Shown piece by piece: positions 14,824 through 22,959 of a DNA stretch of 64,000 bases. How positions within the stretch are numbered: the first letter of the stretch is position 1; each line of letters opens with the position of its first letter. The position numbers were made by a program, and so were the translations under genes. The DNA is from Cecembia rubra (GTDB taxonomy: Bacteria; Bacteroidota; Bacteroidia; Cytophagales; Cyclobacteriaceae): contig NZ_PYGF01000013.1 in NCBI RefSeq assembly GCF_003014575.1, positions 1 to 64,000 of the forward strand. Direction: 5' to 3'. The notes under the pieces are model-generated. The model was not told where the DNA came from, did no database searches, and was given only the letters and a program-made list of their open reading frames with translations.

Positions 14824-17273
14824 ATTTTAAATCTCGAAATCAATTTATCAAGCCACTGTGAAGGTGGCTTTTTTTCTTCCATTTCATAATAGTTACCAGT
14901 ATACTTGTTTTTTCTCAGATAAGAATAGTTGTAACCGTACCCATAATTGTATCCTCCAAAGTCATAGACGTCCCCTCCTGCCTTGATGCCATTGAATACT
15001 GCATAAACTTTGTCTATCTGATCATTTGCATAAAGGTCATTGATCATCAAAAGGTATTTCTTGTGCGTATAATTTTGTCTGACGATATACAGGTTAACAT
15101 CCGAAAAACGGAGTAAATCCATGGTTTCAGACACCAGGCCAATTGGAGGAGTATCCATAACCACAATCTCAAATTCAGTTTCCAAATGTTTCAAAAACTC
15201 TTCCATTTTATCCTTAAGTAAGAGTTCAGCAGGATTTGGGGGTATAGGTCCTGATGGAACCAAATAAAGGTTTTCATACTTGGTCTCCATGATGATTTCT
15301 TCTTTCTCGGCTTTATTGACCAGATAATTGGATAATCCGGTCTTGGAATCAAGCCCTACATATTCTGCCATTTTGGGCTTTCTTAAATCAAGGCCCAACA
15401 AGCATGTTTTTTTTCCACTCAAAGCCATGGCTGCAGCCAGGTTAAGGCTTACAAAAGTCTTTCCTTCACCGGAAACTGAGGAAGTAATAAGTATTTTTTT
15501 ACACTTTTTTTCACTGGCTATGTAAAACAAAGCCGATCTTAAAGAACGGAACGATTCAGCAACCATGGATTTTGGATGCTCTGCCACTAACATATTCGTC
15601 TCCTTGTTACTCAAGCCGATAGTCCCTAAAAGTGGAATCCTGATCGCGTTCTTAAGTTGGATTTGATCCATTATTCTATTGTTGAAATAATGATATGCAA
15701 ATAGAAAAACTAAGGGTATCAATAATCCCAATCCAGCAGCCATTCCATAGTTTTTGGGTTTCTGAGGAAAAATCAAACTCCCCATTCTTGCATAATCAAG
15801 AACCGAATTATCTGAGATATTTGAAGCCTTTGCAATCCCTGCTTCCGCCCTTTTCTCAAGCAGGTAATTATATAGATTTTCCCTTAATCTATATTGTCTG
15901 AAAATATTGGTATAATTGGATTCAGTCTGAGGCAATTTGGAGAACTCCTTGTCAAATTTTTCCAATTTGCTTGCTGCCTCTTTTTTTCGCTTCAATGTAT
16001 TTGCTACAAGATTATTGATGTTTTCAAATATATTCTCTCGCAGCTTGGCAATTTCTTCATCCACTTCTTTGACCTTTGGATGGTTATCATTGACAAGCAC
16101 CAAAAGTTTTCTTCTTTCCAAAGAAGCATCTACCAATGACCGGATCAATCCGTTCAGGAAACTATCATTAAGGCCAACGACTGATGGAGCTATAATATCG
16201 GTGTAATCATTGCCTTTGGTCTGAAGGTATTGTTGCAGGGATTGGTAATAACTAAGTTCAAAATCAATGTTTTGAATAATATCCTCTAGGTTTTGAATAT
16301 TTCCCAAAACGCCTCCAAACTCGGAATTGACATCTAAGAGTTTGTTTTCAACCTTAAAATTGAGCATGACCCTTTCTACCATTTTGAGAGAATCCTCCAA
16401 AATCCTCATCTGCTCATCGATAAACTTAAGGGTGTTTTCTGAAATCCGGTTTTTCTCTTTCAGGTCATAATCAATATAGGATTCCATTAAAGCATTGACA
16501 TAATCTCTTCCCTTTTCAACTACTCTAGTTACCATGGAAACCTGAAGGACTGTACCATAGCTATTGATTGGCCGTACGAAAATGGATCTCGCATATTCAT
16601 CTACTACTTGGGAAGGATTATGGATGACAAAATATAATTTATCGCCCTCCCTCATAGGTTTGATCTCATGAACAGAAAAATTTGCCCTGGATGACCTAAT
16701 TTCCTCTCCAAACTTATATTTCTTATTGAGGATTTCATCATCTACCGGACCCTCTGCCTTGGCATTTAGGAAATCAAAGAATCCCTTTTCCTCTTTGGAT
16801 AAGATAAATTCATTTTCTGAAACCTTAGTGAGAAAGATAGCACCTGTTTGAAATTGAGGGCCGGACCTGTCCACCTCCACTTTGATAGGAGATTTATCAT
16901 ACAGCTCAACTTCCTTGATGGTAGTGTAAGCAAAATAGCTGACATCCAAATGAAGTTTATTTAATGCTTCCTGAGCTAGGTTTTTGGAAGTCAGTAAAAG
17001 GATGTCATTTTCTAGGTTTTGCCCTCCACTGAATATATTGGATCTATCCAAAATCCTCGCTTCCGGTGTATTCTTCTGCTTGATCAAAATACTGCCCCGG
17101 ACTTCAAATTCTTCAACAGTATACCTATGAAAGAGGAATACTACCACCAATGCTATAAAAATACAGGTAAGGTACAAAGGCCAATACCTGGCATATTTAA
17201 TCAGATAATACTTGATGTCAATAGGTTTGACATCGTCCTCAAACTTCGATATATCAACCTTTCCGTCAATCAT
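14820..17273 (-). CDS. Polysaccharide co-polymerase with C-terminal tyrosine autokinase (Wzc-like)
   Basis: 817 residues of the fused Wzz/BY-kinase type. The N-terminal Wzz domain has one helix at ~30-50 (WPLYLTCIFIALVVVFLF), a large periplasmic coiled-coil region (~250-480) and a second helix near 510-530 (GMAAGLGLLIPLVFLFAYHY). The cytoplasmic kinase carries Walker A TSSVSGEGKTFVSLNLA (~600-616), A' LLGLDLRKPKM (~625) and Walker B IVVMDTPP (~705). The C-terminus ends in a Tyr cluster (GGYNYGYGYNYSYLRK), the autophosphorylation tail. Such proteins set polysaccharide chain length and drive export through a cycle of phosphorylation. The start overlaps the stop of the Wza-like gene by ATGA. Confidence 0.95.
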   Translation of the reverse strand: MIDGKVDISKFEDDVKPIDIKYYLIKYARYWPLYLTCIFIALVVVFLFHRYTVEEFEVRGSILIKQKNTPEARILDRSNIFSGGQNLENDILLLTSKNLAQEALNKLHLDVSYFAYTTIKEVELYDKSPIKVEVDRSGPQFQTGAIFLTKVSENEFILSKEEKGFFDFLNAKAEGPVDDEILNKKYKFGEEIRSSRANFSVHEIKPMREGDKLYFVIHNPSQVVDEYARSIFVRPINSYGTVLQVSMVTRVVEKGRDYVNALMESYIDYDLKEKNRISENTLKFIDEQMRILEDSLKMVERVMLNFKVENKLLDVNSEFGGVLGNIQNLEDIIQNIDFELSYYQSLQQYLQTKGNDYTDIIAPSVVGLNDSFLNGLIRSLVDASLERRKLLVLVNDNHPKVKEVDEEIAKLRENIFENINNLVANTLKRKKEAASKLEKFDKEFSKLPQTESNYTNIFRQYRLRENLYNYLLEKRAEAGIAKASNISDNSVLDYARMGSLIFPQKPKNYGMAAGLGLLIPLVFLFAYHYFNNRIMDQIQLKNAIRIPLLGTIGLSNKETNMLVAEHPKSMVAESFRSLRSALFYIASEKKCKKILITSSVSGEGKTFVSLNLAAAMALSGKKTCLLGLDLRKPKMAEYVGLDSKTGLSNYLVNKAEKEEIIMETKYENLYLVPSGPIPPNPAELLLKDKMEEFLKHLETEFEIVVMDTPPIGLVSETMDLLRFSDVNLYIVRQNYTHKKYLLMINDLYANDQIDKVYAVFNGIKAGGDVYDFGGYNYGYGYNYSYLRKNKYTGNYYEMEEKKPPSQWLDKLISRFKI
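14852..14875 (+). terminator. Terminator of the OmpA gene, inside the kinase coding sequence
   Basis: GCCAC (14852-14856), loop, GTGGC (14864-14868), then seven T. It lies in the last codons of the opposing kinase gene (encoding its KKPPSQW region). Confidence 0.6.
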
Positions 17274-18097
17274 ATATTCCTAGTAAACAAGGCGACCAAC
17301 AACAATAAGGAAGAGGAGATGGATAAAATCAGACTAAGTGATGATGACAGGTTGTCCGCCCGCCCAAACTGTCTGATATTCATGGGTTCCAAATACAAAA
17401 TATCATTATTTTGTATAAAATAAAAGGGTGATGCCAATAATGCCCGGTCATTGAGGTTAATCTGATGGATTTTTGTCCCACCGTCATATTGCCGTACCAA
17501 AAACAACTTGTTTTTCTTGGCCAAAATATCGGATTCCCCAGCCATCGCTACTGCATCAAATATTGTGGCCCTGTGTTTCAGTAAGGTCATTGTTCCTGAT
17601 CGGCTAAACTCTCCTAAAGCTGTAAAACGGATACCTCCAATTCTAAGCCTGACATAAACATCATCTTTAAAATAGGCTTTTATAGCTTCCTCTACTTCTA
17701 ACCTGGCCTGTTCTTCATTGAGGCCTGCAATTTTAATCTTTCCCAGTCTGGGAACCTGAACATAACCGTCCGCATCAATCGCATAACCTGTAAAAAAGAA
17801 AAGGTCACCTGCACCCATCATACCAGCCCCTCCCATCCTCATATTCCTTGAACCTTGAAATTCAAATACCTTTGTCAATTCATCGTCAGCAGAAGCAAAA
17901 TCTATATCAACTACGTCAAATGGCTGAAGAATATAATTTTTTTCGTATTCAGCAAATGGGATAAACTCATCTAATTCAATAGGCTCATTACCTGGCAAAT
18001 TCTGAAGATAGGTAATCCGCTTATTGCTGATACAGGAAGATGCAAAAAGTACAATCAAAGAAAAAAGAAATATTACTCTCATGGATAATTCATGCAT
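17270..18097 (-). CDS. Polysaccharide export lipoprotein, Wza-like
   Basis: 275 residues with a lipoprotein signal and Cys at residue 22 (LIVLFASSC); an internal ATG at 18082 (MRVIFLFSL) is an equally possible start. The polysaccharide-export domain begins with YILQPFDVVDIDF and includes DADGYVQVPRLGKIKIAGLN, followed by an SLBB-like repeat (FTALGEFSRSGTMTLLKHRA, then TIFDAVAMAGESDI). A hydrophobic C-terminal helix (LSLILSISSSLLLLVALF) could cross the outer membrane as in Wza. It forms the outer-membrane exit channel for the sugar polymer. Overlaps the kinase gene by four bases, so the two are coupled. Confidence 0.92.
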   Translation of the reverse strand: MHELSMRVIFLFSLIVLFASSCISNKRITYLQNLPGNEPIELDEFIPFAEYEKNYILQPFDVVDIDFASADDELTKVFEFQGSRNMRMGGAGMMGAGDLFFFTGYAIDADGYVQVPRLGKIKIAGLNEEQARLEVEEAIKAYFKDDVYVRLRIGGIRFTALGEFSRSGTMTLLKHRATIFDAVAMAGESDILAKKNKLFLVRQYDGGTKIHQINLNDRALLASPFYFIQNNDILYLEPMNIRQFGRADNLSSSLSLILSISSSLLLLVALFTRNI

Positions 18098-18245
18098 AGA
18101 AACCGGATCAAATATAAAGAAATATAAGAATTAAGCTACACAAAAATCCAACTACCCTGATGAGTGAATTTTAATGTAAATAAATTTGCCTTTCGTACCC
18201 AGGAAACTGGACATATTGAATAAAACCAAAAAAATCTTTTCTGAT

Positions 18246-19187
18246 TTAAACCTCAGACATGGAGATGCTTGTCATTCCAAATTCATTTCTTAGATATTTA
18301 AAATGATCCAAAAGCTCCTTTAAACATAAAAGATTTTCTTTAGGAAAATTCCCAAAATTATGTGGATGCCACCACAAATGATAAACTTCTCCGTTTCGTG
18401 CGGCATAATCCATTTCTCCCTTAATCCTTCTAATTCTTCTTTGGTTAAAAAGAGAACTTTCTTTAAATGGTCTCAATAACCTTGAAGCGGGAATTTCCAA
18501 TATTTCACCTTGTTTCCGCAAAGGCTTATTAAAAGTAGTTTTACTGCCAAGGGGATACAAGGTGTCTCCTGTCCGAAAAATCCGCTTCACCAGATTCTCA
18601 TCTTCAGGCTTCTTCCAATACCAATCACTGGGATTGGTCCTTATTGCTCTAAACCCTTCTTCTTTTACAATATTTACTGACTCCAGGTCCATTTGATTCC
18701 TGGGAAATACCAGTGAATAGAGTTTTCTTTCGAATTTTTCCCAAGCTATTTTTTTTGCAGCAATCAAGTCTGCCCTGAATTCCTCTTTTTGCTGTCCCTT
18801 TTCGCAAGTGTAATAATGGGAAAAAGTATGACTGCCCAACTCCTGACCTGGACAATCAATGATCCTTTTTACCAAATCAGGAGCAAATAATGCTTCCTCC
18901 CAGATTTTACTTTGATTTTGTCTCCATACATAGGCTGAAAATCTGTTTTCCTCATATGTTGGCTTAAGTTCTGGCCAAAAAGTCTTCCATTCCTCTTCAC
19001 TTTCTGCCATTAAACTTCCAACTGTGGCCCAAGTAGCATGTATTTCATACTGATGAAATAACTCTAACACCTCAGGTATACTTTCTCTGGTCCGCCGATA
19101 ATATAATAAGTTCTGTTCCAAATCCTTTTTATCAAACCGCCCCCAATGGAGTTCAAAATCAAGTGATATGATCAAAAATGGCTTCAC
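18246..19187 (-). CDS. Polysaccharide deacetylase (NodB-like) of an exopolysaccharide locus
   Basis: 313 residues beginning at a GTG. NodB-fold motifs: IISLDFELHWG (variant of the TFDD metal/base motif), HTFSHYYTCE (metal-binding His pair), then SLVFPRNQM, and WWHPHNFG near the C-terminus with the late catalytic His. The first motif has Asp-Phe-Glu rather than Asp-Asp, as in a subgroup associated with sugar polymer clusters. There is no signal peptide, so it may act in the cytoplasm on precursors or a lipid-linked glycan. It lies 59 bp behind the membrane protein at 19213 on the same strand and upstream of the exporter. Confidence 0.85.
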   Translation of the reverse strand: MKPFLIISLDFELHWGRFDKKDLEQNLLYYRRTRESIPEVLELFHQYEIHATWATVGSLMAESEEEWKTFWPELKPTYEENRFSAYVWRQNQSKIWEEALFAPDLVKRIIDCPGQELGSHTFSHYYTCEKGQQKEEFRADLIAAKKIAWEKFERKLYSLVFPRNQMDLESVNIVKEEGFRAIRTNPSDWYWKKPEDENLVKRIFRTGDTLYPLGSKTTFNKPLRKQGEILEIPASRLLRPFKESSLFNQRRIRRIKGEMDYAARNGEVYHLWWHPHNFGNFPKENLLCLKELLDHFKYLRNEFGMTSISMSEV

Positions 19188-19212
19188 AGATCAGATTTTA
19201 GTTGCCATAAAT

Positions 19213-20307
19213 CTATATATTATTTTCTAGTTTCAAATTTGAAAGTAAAGCAACTGTCATTAAATGAAAATAGATCATAAAAAATGATTTCATGCGCATG
19301 ATGATTCCAAGATTATTTAAGGTAATCCCATATACCAACATCAATGTAAATCCAAAAAGCACTGCCCAATAAATCCAAGAAGGCGTGAGTGTCCAATTCA
19401 TTTTTCTAAAAAATATCAATGGCAAAAGAAAGAAAGCTAGGCTAATGCTATTTTCTATTCCTGCAATAAGCCTCCAAAAATCGGCCGATTCTCCCGGCAT
19501 GGGTCTGAAATACAATGTCCATAATTTCATTGGCCAGGAATATGATTCCATGGGAATGGAGGAACCTGCAGCAAACTGATCCAAAAAACTTAACTGCTCT
19601 TCACTAAAACCCATAATATCCGTTGGGGAAATACCTTCCATATGAGTGATATACAATAGGAACTGTAACATATGCCAACCCACCAATATCCAGATAGGGA
19701 TGATTAAAAGTTTCAATTGGAAATGAATTCCTTTTTCAAAGCATACCACAGGCAGAGCAATCCCCAAAAGCAGGGCCCCTTGAAGTGGTCTCACAAAAAA
19801 GGAAAGTAAAATACCAAATGTGAGCAAATACCAAGACGTTTTCAGATTTTGGGTTCCTTTAAGAAATAAAACCAATCCCAACAAGCTCAAGGATTCTTTT
19901 CCAATACCAGAGGTCCAAAAATGGAGGTTTGGCAAGAGAAAAACCAAATAAAGGAGACTAAGGGTCCAAGGATTTGGCCTTGGAGGTAGAATATTGATTA
20001 CCATGCCGAATAAAATCCGGAGAGCTAAAAAGGAAACCAAAGCATAAATGACATTGCCAAGCCAGAACGGAAATCCAAGGACTTTGGAAGGCAGGTAATT
20101 GAGCCATTGGATAAAATAGGTTCGAGTCCCGAAATGATCTGCCCAACTTTGCGGATGATGCGAAGTTTCAGCGCTCAACTGCCAATATCGAATGGCATCT
20201 CCGCCGTACTCATTGAGGTACCAAGTAAAAATAAAGGCAAAAGCCACATGATAAAAAAACAAAAATCTTATAAATCCAGCAGGATGTGGTAAAGTCAACT
20301 GCTTCAT
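19213..20307 (-). CDS. Polytopic membrane protein, polysaccharide polymerase-like
   Basis: 364 residues from ATG at 20305-20307 (a TTG start at 20358 would add 17 residues before the first helix). About nine to ten hydrophobic helices, a periplasmic-side loop YGGDAIRYWQLSAETSHHPQ near the N-terminus and a long loop around residues 235-275. The early Gly-Asp-Ala motif and topology resemble EpsG/Wzy-type polymerases, and the genome position (with deacetylase, exporter and kinase) supports such a role, but sequence motifs are not decisive. Confidence 0.6.
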   Translation of the reverse strand: MKQLTLPHPAGFIRFLFFYHVAFAFIFTWYLNEYGGDAIRYWQLSAETSHHPQSWADHFGTRTYFIQWLNYLPSKVLGFPFWLGNVIYALVSFLALRILFGMVINILPPRPNPWTLSLLYLVFLLPNLHFWTSGIGKESLSLLGLVLFLKGTQNLKTSWYLLTFGILLSFFVRPLQGALLLGIALPVVCFEKGIHFQLKLLIIPIWILVGWHMLQFLLYITHMEGISPTDIMGFSEEQLSFLDQFAAGSSIPMESYSWPMKLWTLYFRPMPGESADFWRLIAGIENSISLAFFLLPLIFFRKMNWTLTPSWIYWAVLFGFTLMLVYGITLNNLGIIMRMKSFFMIYFHLMTVALLSNLKLENNI

Positions 20308-20575
20308 CTGAATGGAAAGGTTGGACAAGGCTAAAGATAATTCAAAAATTGAAGACAAGTTTAAATTCTTAATCAGCCCCTTTTTAAAAGCTCAAGCATG
20401 GTCTAAAAAATTGAACCGAATCAATGATAAATTTTTCTCAATTCAATCTTAAGTACCAGGATTTGTCATTTTATAAAAATAACTGGCCCTTTTTAAAGGA
20501 ATTTAGGTATAATTCCAACCTACTTTTGGCATATCAATTGCAAAATGTGAGCTATAAACCTTAACATTTAAGCAC

Positions 20576-21358
20576 ATGAAAAATTCTAAAAGAAATCTCA
20601 AAAGAATTGCTGTCCTTTTTGTCGTAATTACGGGATTACTGGGATATTCTTGTTCCGAAAAAGACGATTCCGACTTTAACAATCCTGAAACGCAAGCAAA
20701 ATTAAGTGCTGAGGCAGCTACAGCCAGCAACAGTGCTGAGAATAACAATGAAAGGGTAATAGTAGCTGGATTTGCTACAAGTGAATTCCATGTGGGTACT
20801 AAAGATGTGGAAATGAAATATGCTGCAAGAGCTGATATCCTTGCTGGTATTAATATTGGCAACATCAGCTTAAAAACAAATGCCAATGCCGGCTTGCATA
20901 CTTCTTCAACGTCCAGAAAAAAAGTTACCCTAATAAGTAATGGGCAGATGAGAACTTCCACTGTCGGAGAAGGCTCAACTCCAAGAGGCAATTACATGGA
21001 AGTGACATTTAGGCTATTTAAGAATACCGAAGTGAGTTCTTCCGATCCATTATATGATAAATCTTTGGCCATCACCGGTGAAGTCGAAGGAAAAGCTGCA
21101 GAAATCTGGTTCAATTCTGAGAAAATGATTCGAGCAAAAGCCGAATCTGCTCAAGGAGTGGAAGTTGATGGACAAACAGAAATGGTCCTAGTTTTTGACA
21201 TGGAAAAATTATTTGCCAATGTAAATTTTGCGACTGCAACATCAGCTACATCAACTGGAAAAATTGAAATTGGGCCAAACAGTACTGGAGCAAATGCCCT
21301 ATTGTATTCACAAATTGAAAGCAATCTTGAATCGGCAGTAGTGCTGAAGAAAAAATAA
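20576..21358 (+). CDS. Lipoprotein of unknown function
   Basis: 260 residues. Basic N-terminus, hydrophobic stretch and lipobox ending in Cys26 (GLLGYSC), followed by an acidic Ser/Asp linker (SEKDDSDFNNPE) that often directs surface exposure in Bacteroidota. The rest is rich in beta strands (ISLKTNANAGLHTSST; YMEVTFRLFKNTEVSSSDPL) with no recognised motif. It is monocistronic, with a perfect terminator downstream at 21491-21520. The opposite-strand frame at 20503-20991 has no signal and is a shadow. Confidence 0.7.
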   Translation: MKNSKRNLKRIAVLFVVITGLLGYSCSEKDDSDFNNPETQAKLSAEAATASNSAENNNERVIVAGFATSEFHVGTKDVEMKYAARADILAGINIGNISLKTNANAGLHTSSTSRKKVTLISNGQMRTSTVGEGSTPRGNYMEVTFRLFKNTEVSSSDPLYDKSLAITGEVEGKAAEIWFNSEKMIRAKAESAQGVEVDGQTEMVLVFDMEKLFANVNFATATSATSTGKIEIGPNSTGANALLYSQIESNLESAVVLKKK

Positions 21359-21490
21359 ATCCAAATAAAGCTTTTAATTTTCTTTAAAAGGAAACTTGAA
21401 CCACTTGAGAAACTCTGGAAAATGGACCGCTTTTATTGTCATGTAATAAATGCAGTCACCAAAAGCACCATTTTTAAGACCTATTTTACT

Positions 21491-21520
21491 AAAAAAGCCG
21501 GACAATTGTCCGGCTTTTTT
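21491..21520 (+). terminator. Perfect palindromic terminator
   Basis: A 30-bp perfect palindrome, A6 - GCCGGACAATTGTCCGGC - T6, 130 bp after the lipoprotein gene. It is symmetric, so it can stop transcription from either side. Confidence 0.85.
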
Positions 21521-21641
21521 ATTTCAGAGGAGTTTCGGAGCGCTAAAAAACAGTCTGATAGGGCTGAGCGTTAAAAAATAATTCTGTGAATCATTTTGGC
21601 GATGAGCCAGCTTGCAGGCCTGCTGCCGACGACTCAAAATG

Positions 21642-21669
21642 AAAAAAGCCAAGCTTTCGCTTGGCTTAT
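21642..21669 (-). terminator. Terminator of tRNA-Ser
   Basis: On the minus strand AAGCCAAGC, loop GAAA, GCTTGGCTT, then T residues, just beyond the tRNA 3' end (21676). Confidence 0.85.
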
Positions 21670-21675
21670 TTTATG

Positions 21676-21760
21676 CAGAGGAGGAGGGATTCGAACCCCC
21701 GGTACCTCTCGGTACAACGGTTTTCAAGACCGCCGCAATCGACCACTCTGCCACTCCTCT
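21676..21760 (-). tRNA. tRNA-Ser (anticodon TGA)
   Basis: 85 nt. The acceptor stem AGAGGAG (21760-21754) pairs perfectly with CTCCTCT; the anticodon loop is CTTGAAA inside a CGGT/ACCG stem; the long variable arm GTACC-GAGA-GGTAC is diagnostic of class II serine tRNAs; the T arm has GGGGG, loop TTCGAAT, CCCTC. Discriminator G. The CCA end is not encoded (next bases CAT). Confidence 0.97.
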
Positions 21761-21987
21761 ATTCCAAACAAGTACCCTTGTTTTGGATTGCAAATGTAGC
21801 CGATTAGTTTGAATTTACAAACCACAAAACACCAAAAAACTTTAGCTGAATATTAATTGTCTGATTATCTGTTTTTTTAATTTTCAAAGATTCATTGCAG
21901 CCTGTTTTTTTCATATTACTACCCAGTTTTTCTTTGGTTTAACAAAGTTCATTTATTATATTGAGTTTTAATTTCCATATTTATTTG

Positions 21988-22959
21988 ATGTTTACATACA
22001 GCCTGCTGTACTTCCTGCTTTCTTGGATGACCACGGTGCCTCAACCGTCAATGGAAGAACCACCTCAAAAATCAAATGAAGTTGTAGAAATAGAGATAAC
22101 AGAAACTAAACCCCGCTTGGCAATCTCCTTTGATGATGGGAATACTGCCGATATGCCCGGTTATTCGTTGGATGAATGGGATGGACTGATTCTCCAACAT
22201 TTGGAAAAATATGGAGCAAAGGCCATTTTCTTTGCTACAGGAGGACAACTGAATAGCCAAAGGGGCCGGAATTTATTGGAAAAATGGGTTCAATCAGGAC
22301 ATTACCTCGGCAACCATACTTACACACACCCCAGTTTCAATAGTGAAGAAGTAAGCTTAGAGGATTATAAAAGGGATTTTCTAAAAAATAACCCTTTCTT
22401 ATCCAAATTCGACAACTTCGTTCCTTTCTTTAGATTCCCTTATTTAAAAGAAGGCCAAACCATTGAAAAAAGGGATGGATTTAGGAAATTTTTAGAAGAA
22501 AATGGCTATAGAAATGGACATGTCACCATCGACGGTTCCGACTGGTACATCAACAGTAGACTACTCGGCAGACTAAAAAGAAACCCAAATGCCGATATCT
22601 CTGATTTCAGAGACTGGTATGTCAAACACCATGTGGAAAGGGCAAATTTCAATGATAGTCTAGCAACAGTTTTGACAGATAGGAAAGTTTCCCATGTGCT
22701 GTTGCTTCACCACAACTTTGCTGCAAGTCTATTTTTAGGTGATCTACTGGAGGCACTTACCGCAGAAGGTTGGGAAATCGTTGATGCCATGGAGGCTTAC
22801 GAGGATCCGATTTACCAACATCAGCCCAAAACCCTTCCCGCAGGAGGCAATTTCCTACGAGCCTTATCAAAAGAAGCCGGAATTTATGGCTCCCTTTTCG
22901 CCCATGCCCCAGAAAGAGAAGGTTACCTTAAAAACAAAATGGATTATTTAGGGCTTTAA
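21988..22959 (+). CDS. Secreted/membrane-anchored polysaccharide deacetylase
   Basis: 323 residues from ATG at 21988 (the TTG at 21961 is not preferred). An N-terminal helix (FTYSLLYFLLSWMT) can serve as signal or anchor. NodB domain: LAISFDDGNTAD (catalytic Asp pair), AIFFATGGQL, GNHTYTHPSF (metal-binding His x3 His) and FFRFPYLKEG; a late His pair in VLLLHHNFAAS. The enzyme removes acetyl groups from an N-acetylated glycan such as peptidoglycan or exopolysaccharide. The stop codon shares TTAA with the facing DUF5916 gene. Confidence 0.9.
   Translation: MFTYSLLYFLLSWMTTVPQPSMEEPPQKSNEVVEIEITETKPRLAISFDDGNTADMPGYSLDEWDGLILQHLEKYGAKAIFFATGGQLNSQRGRNLLEKWVQSGHYLGNHTYTHPSFNSEEVSLEDYKRDFLKNNPFLSKFDNFVPFFRFPYLKEGQTIEKRDGFRKFLEENGYRNGHVTIDGSDWYINSRLLGRLKRNPNADISDFRDWYVKHHVERANFNDSLATVLTDRKVSHVLLLHHNFAASLFLGDLLEALTAEGWEIVDAMEAYEDPIYQHQPKTLPAGGNFLRALSKEAGIYGSLFAHAPEREGYLKNKMDYLGL

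Noticed and set aside
20503-20991. 162-residue minus-strand frame opposite the lipoprotein at 20576
   Set aside because: It lacks a signal or domain and overlaps a plus-strand gene with a clear lipobox and its own terminator.
21596-21812. Two short plus-strand frames over the tRNA
   Set aside because: They are the antisense of tRNA-Ser(TGA) and its terminator.
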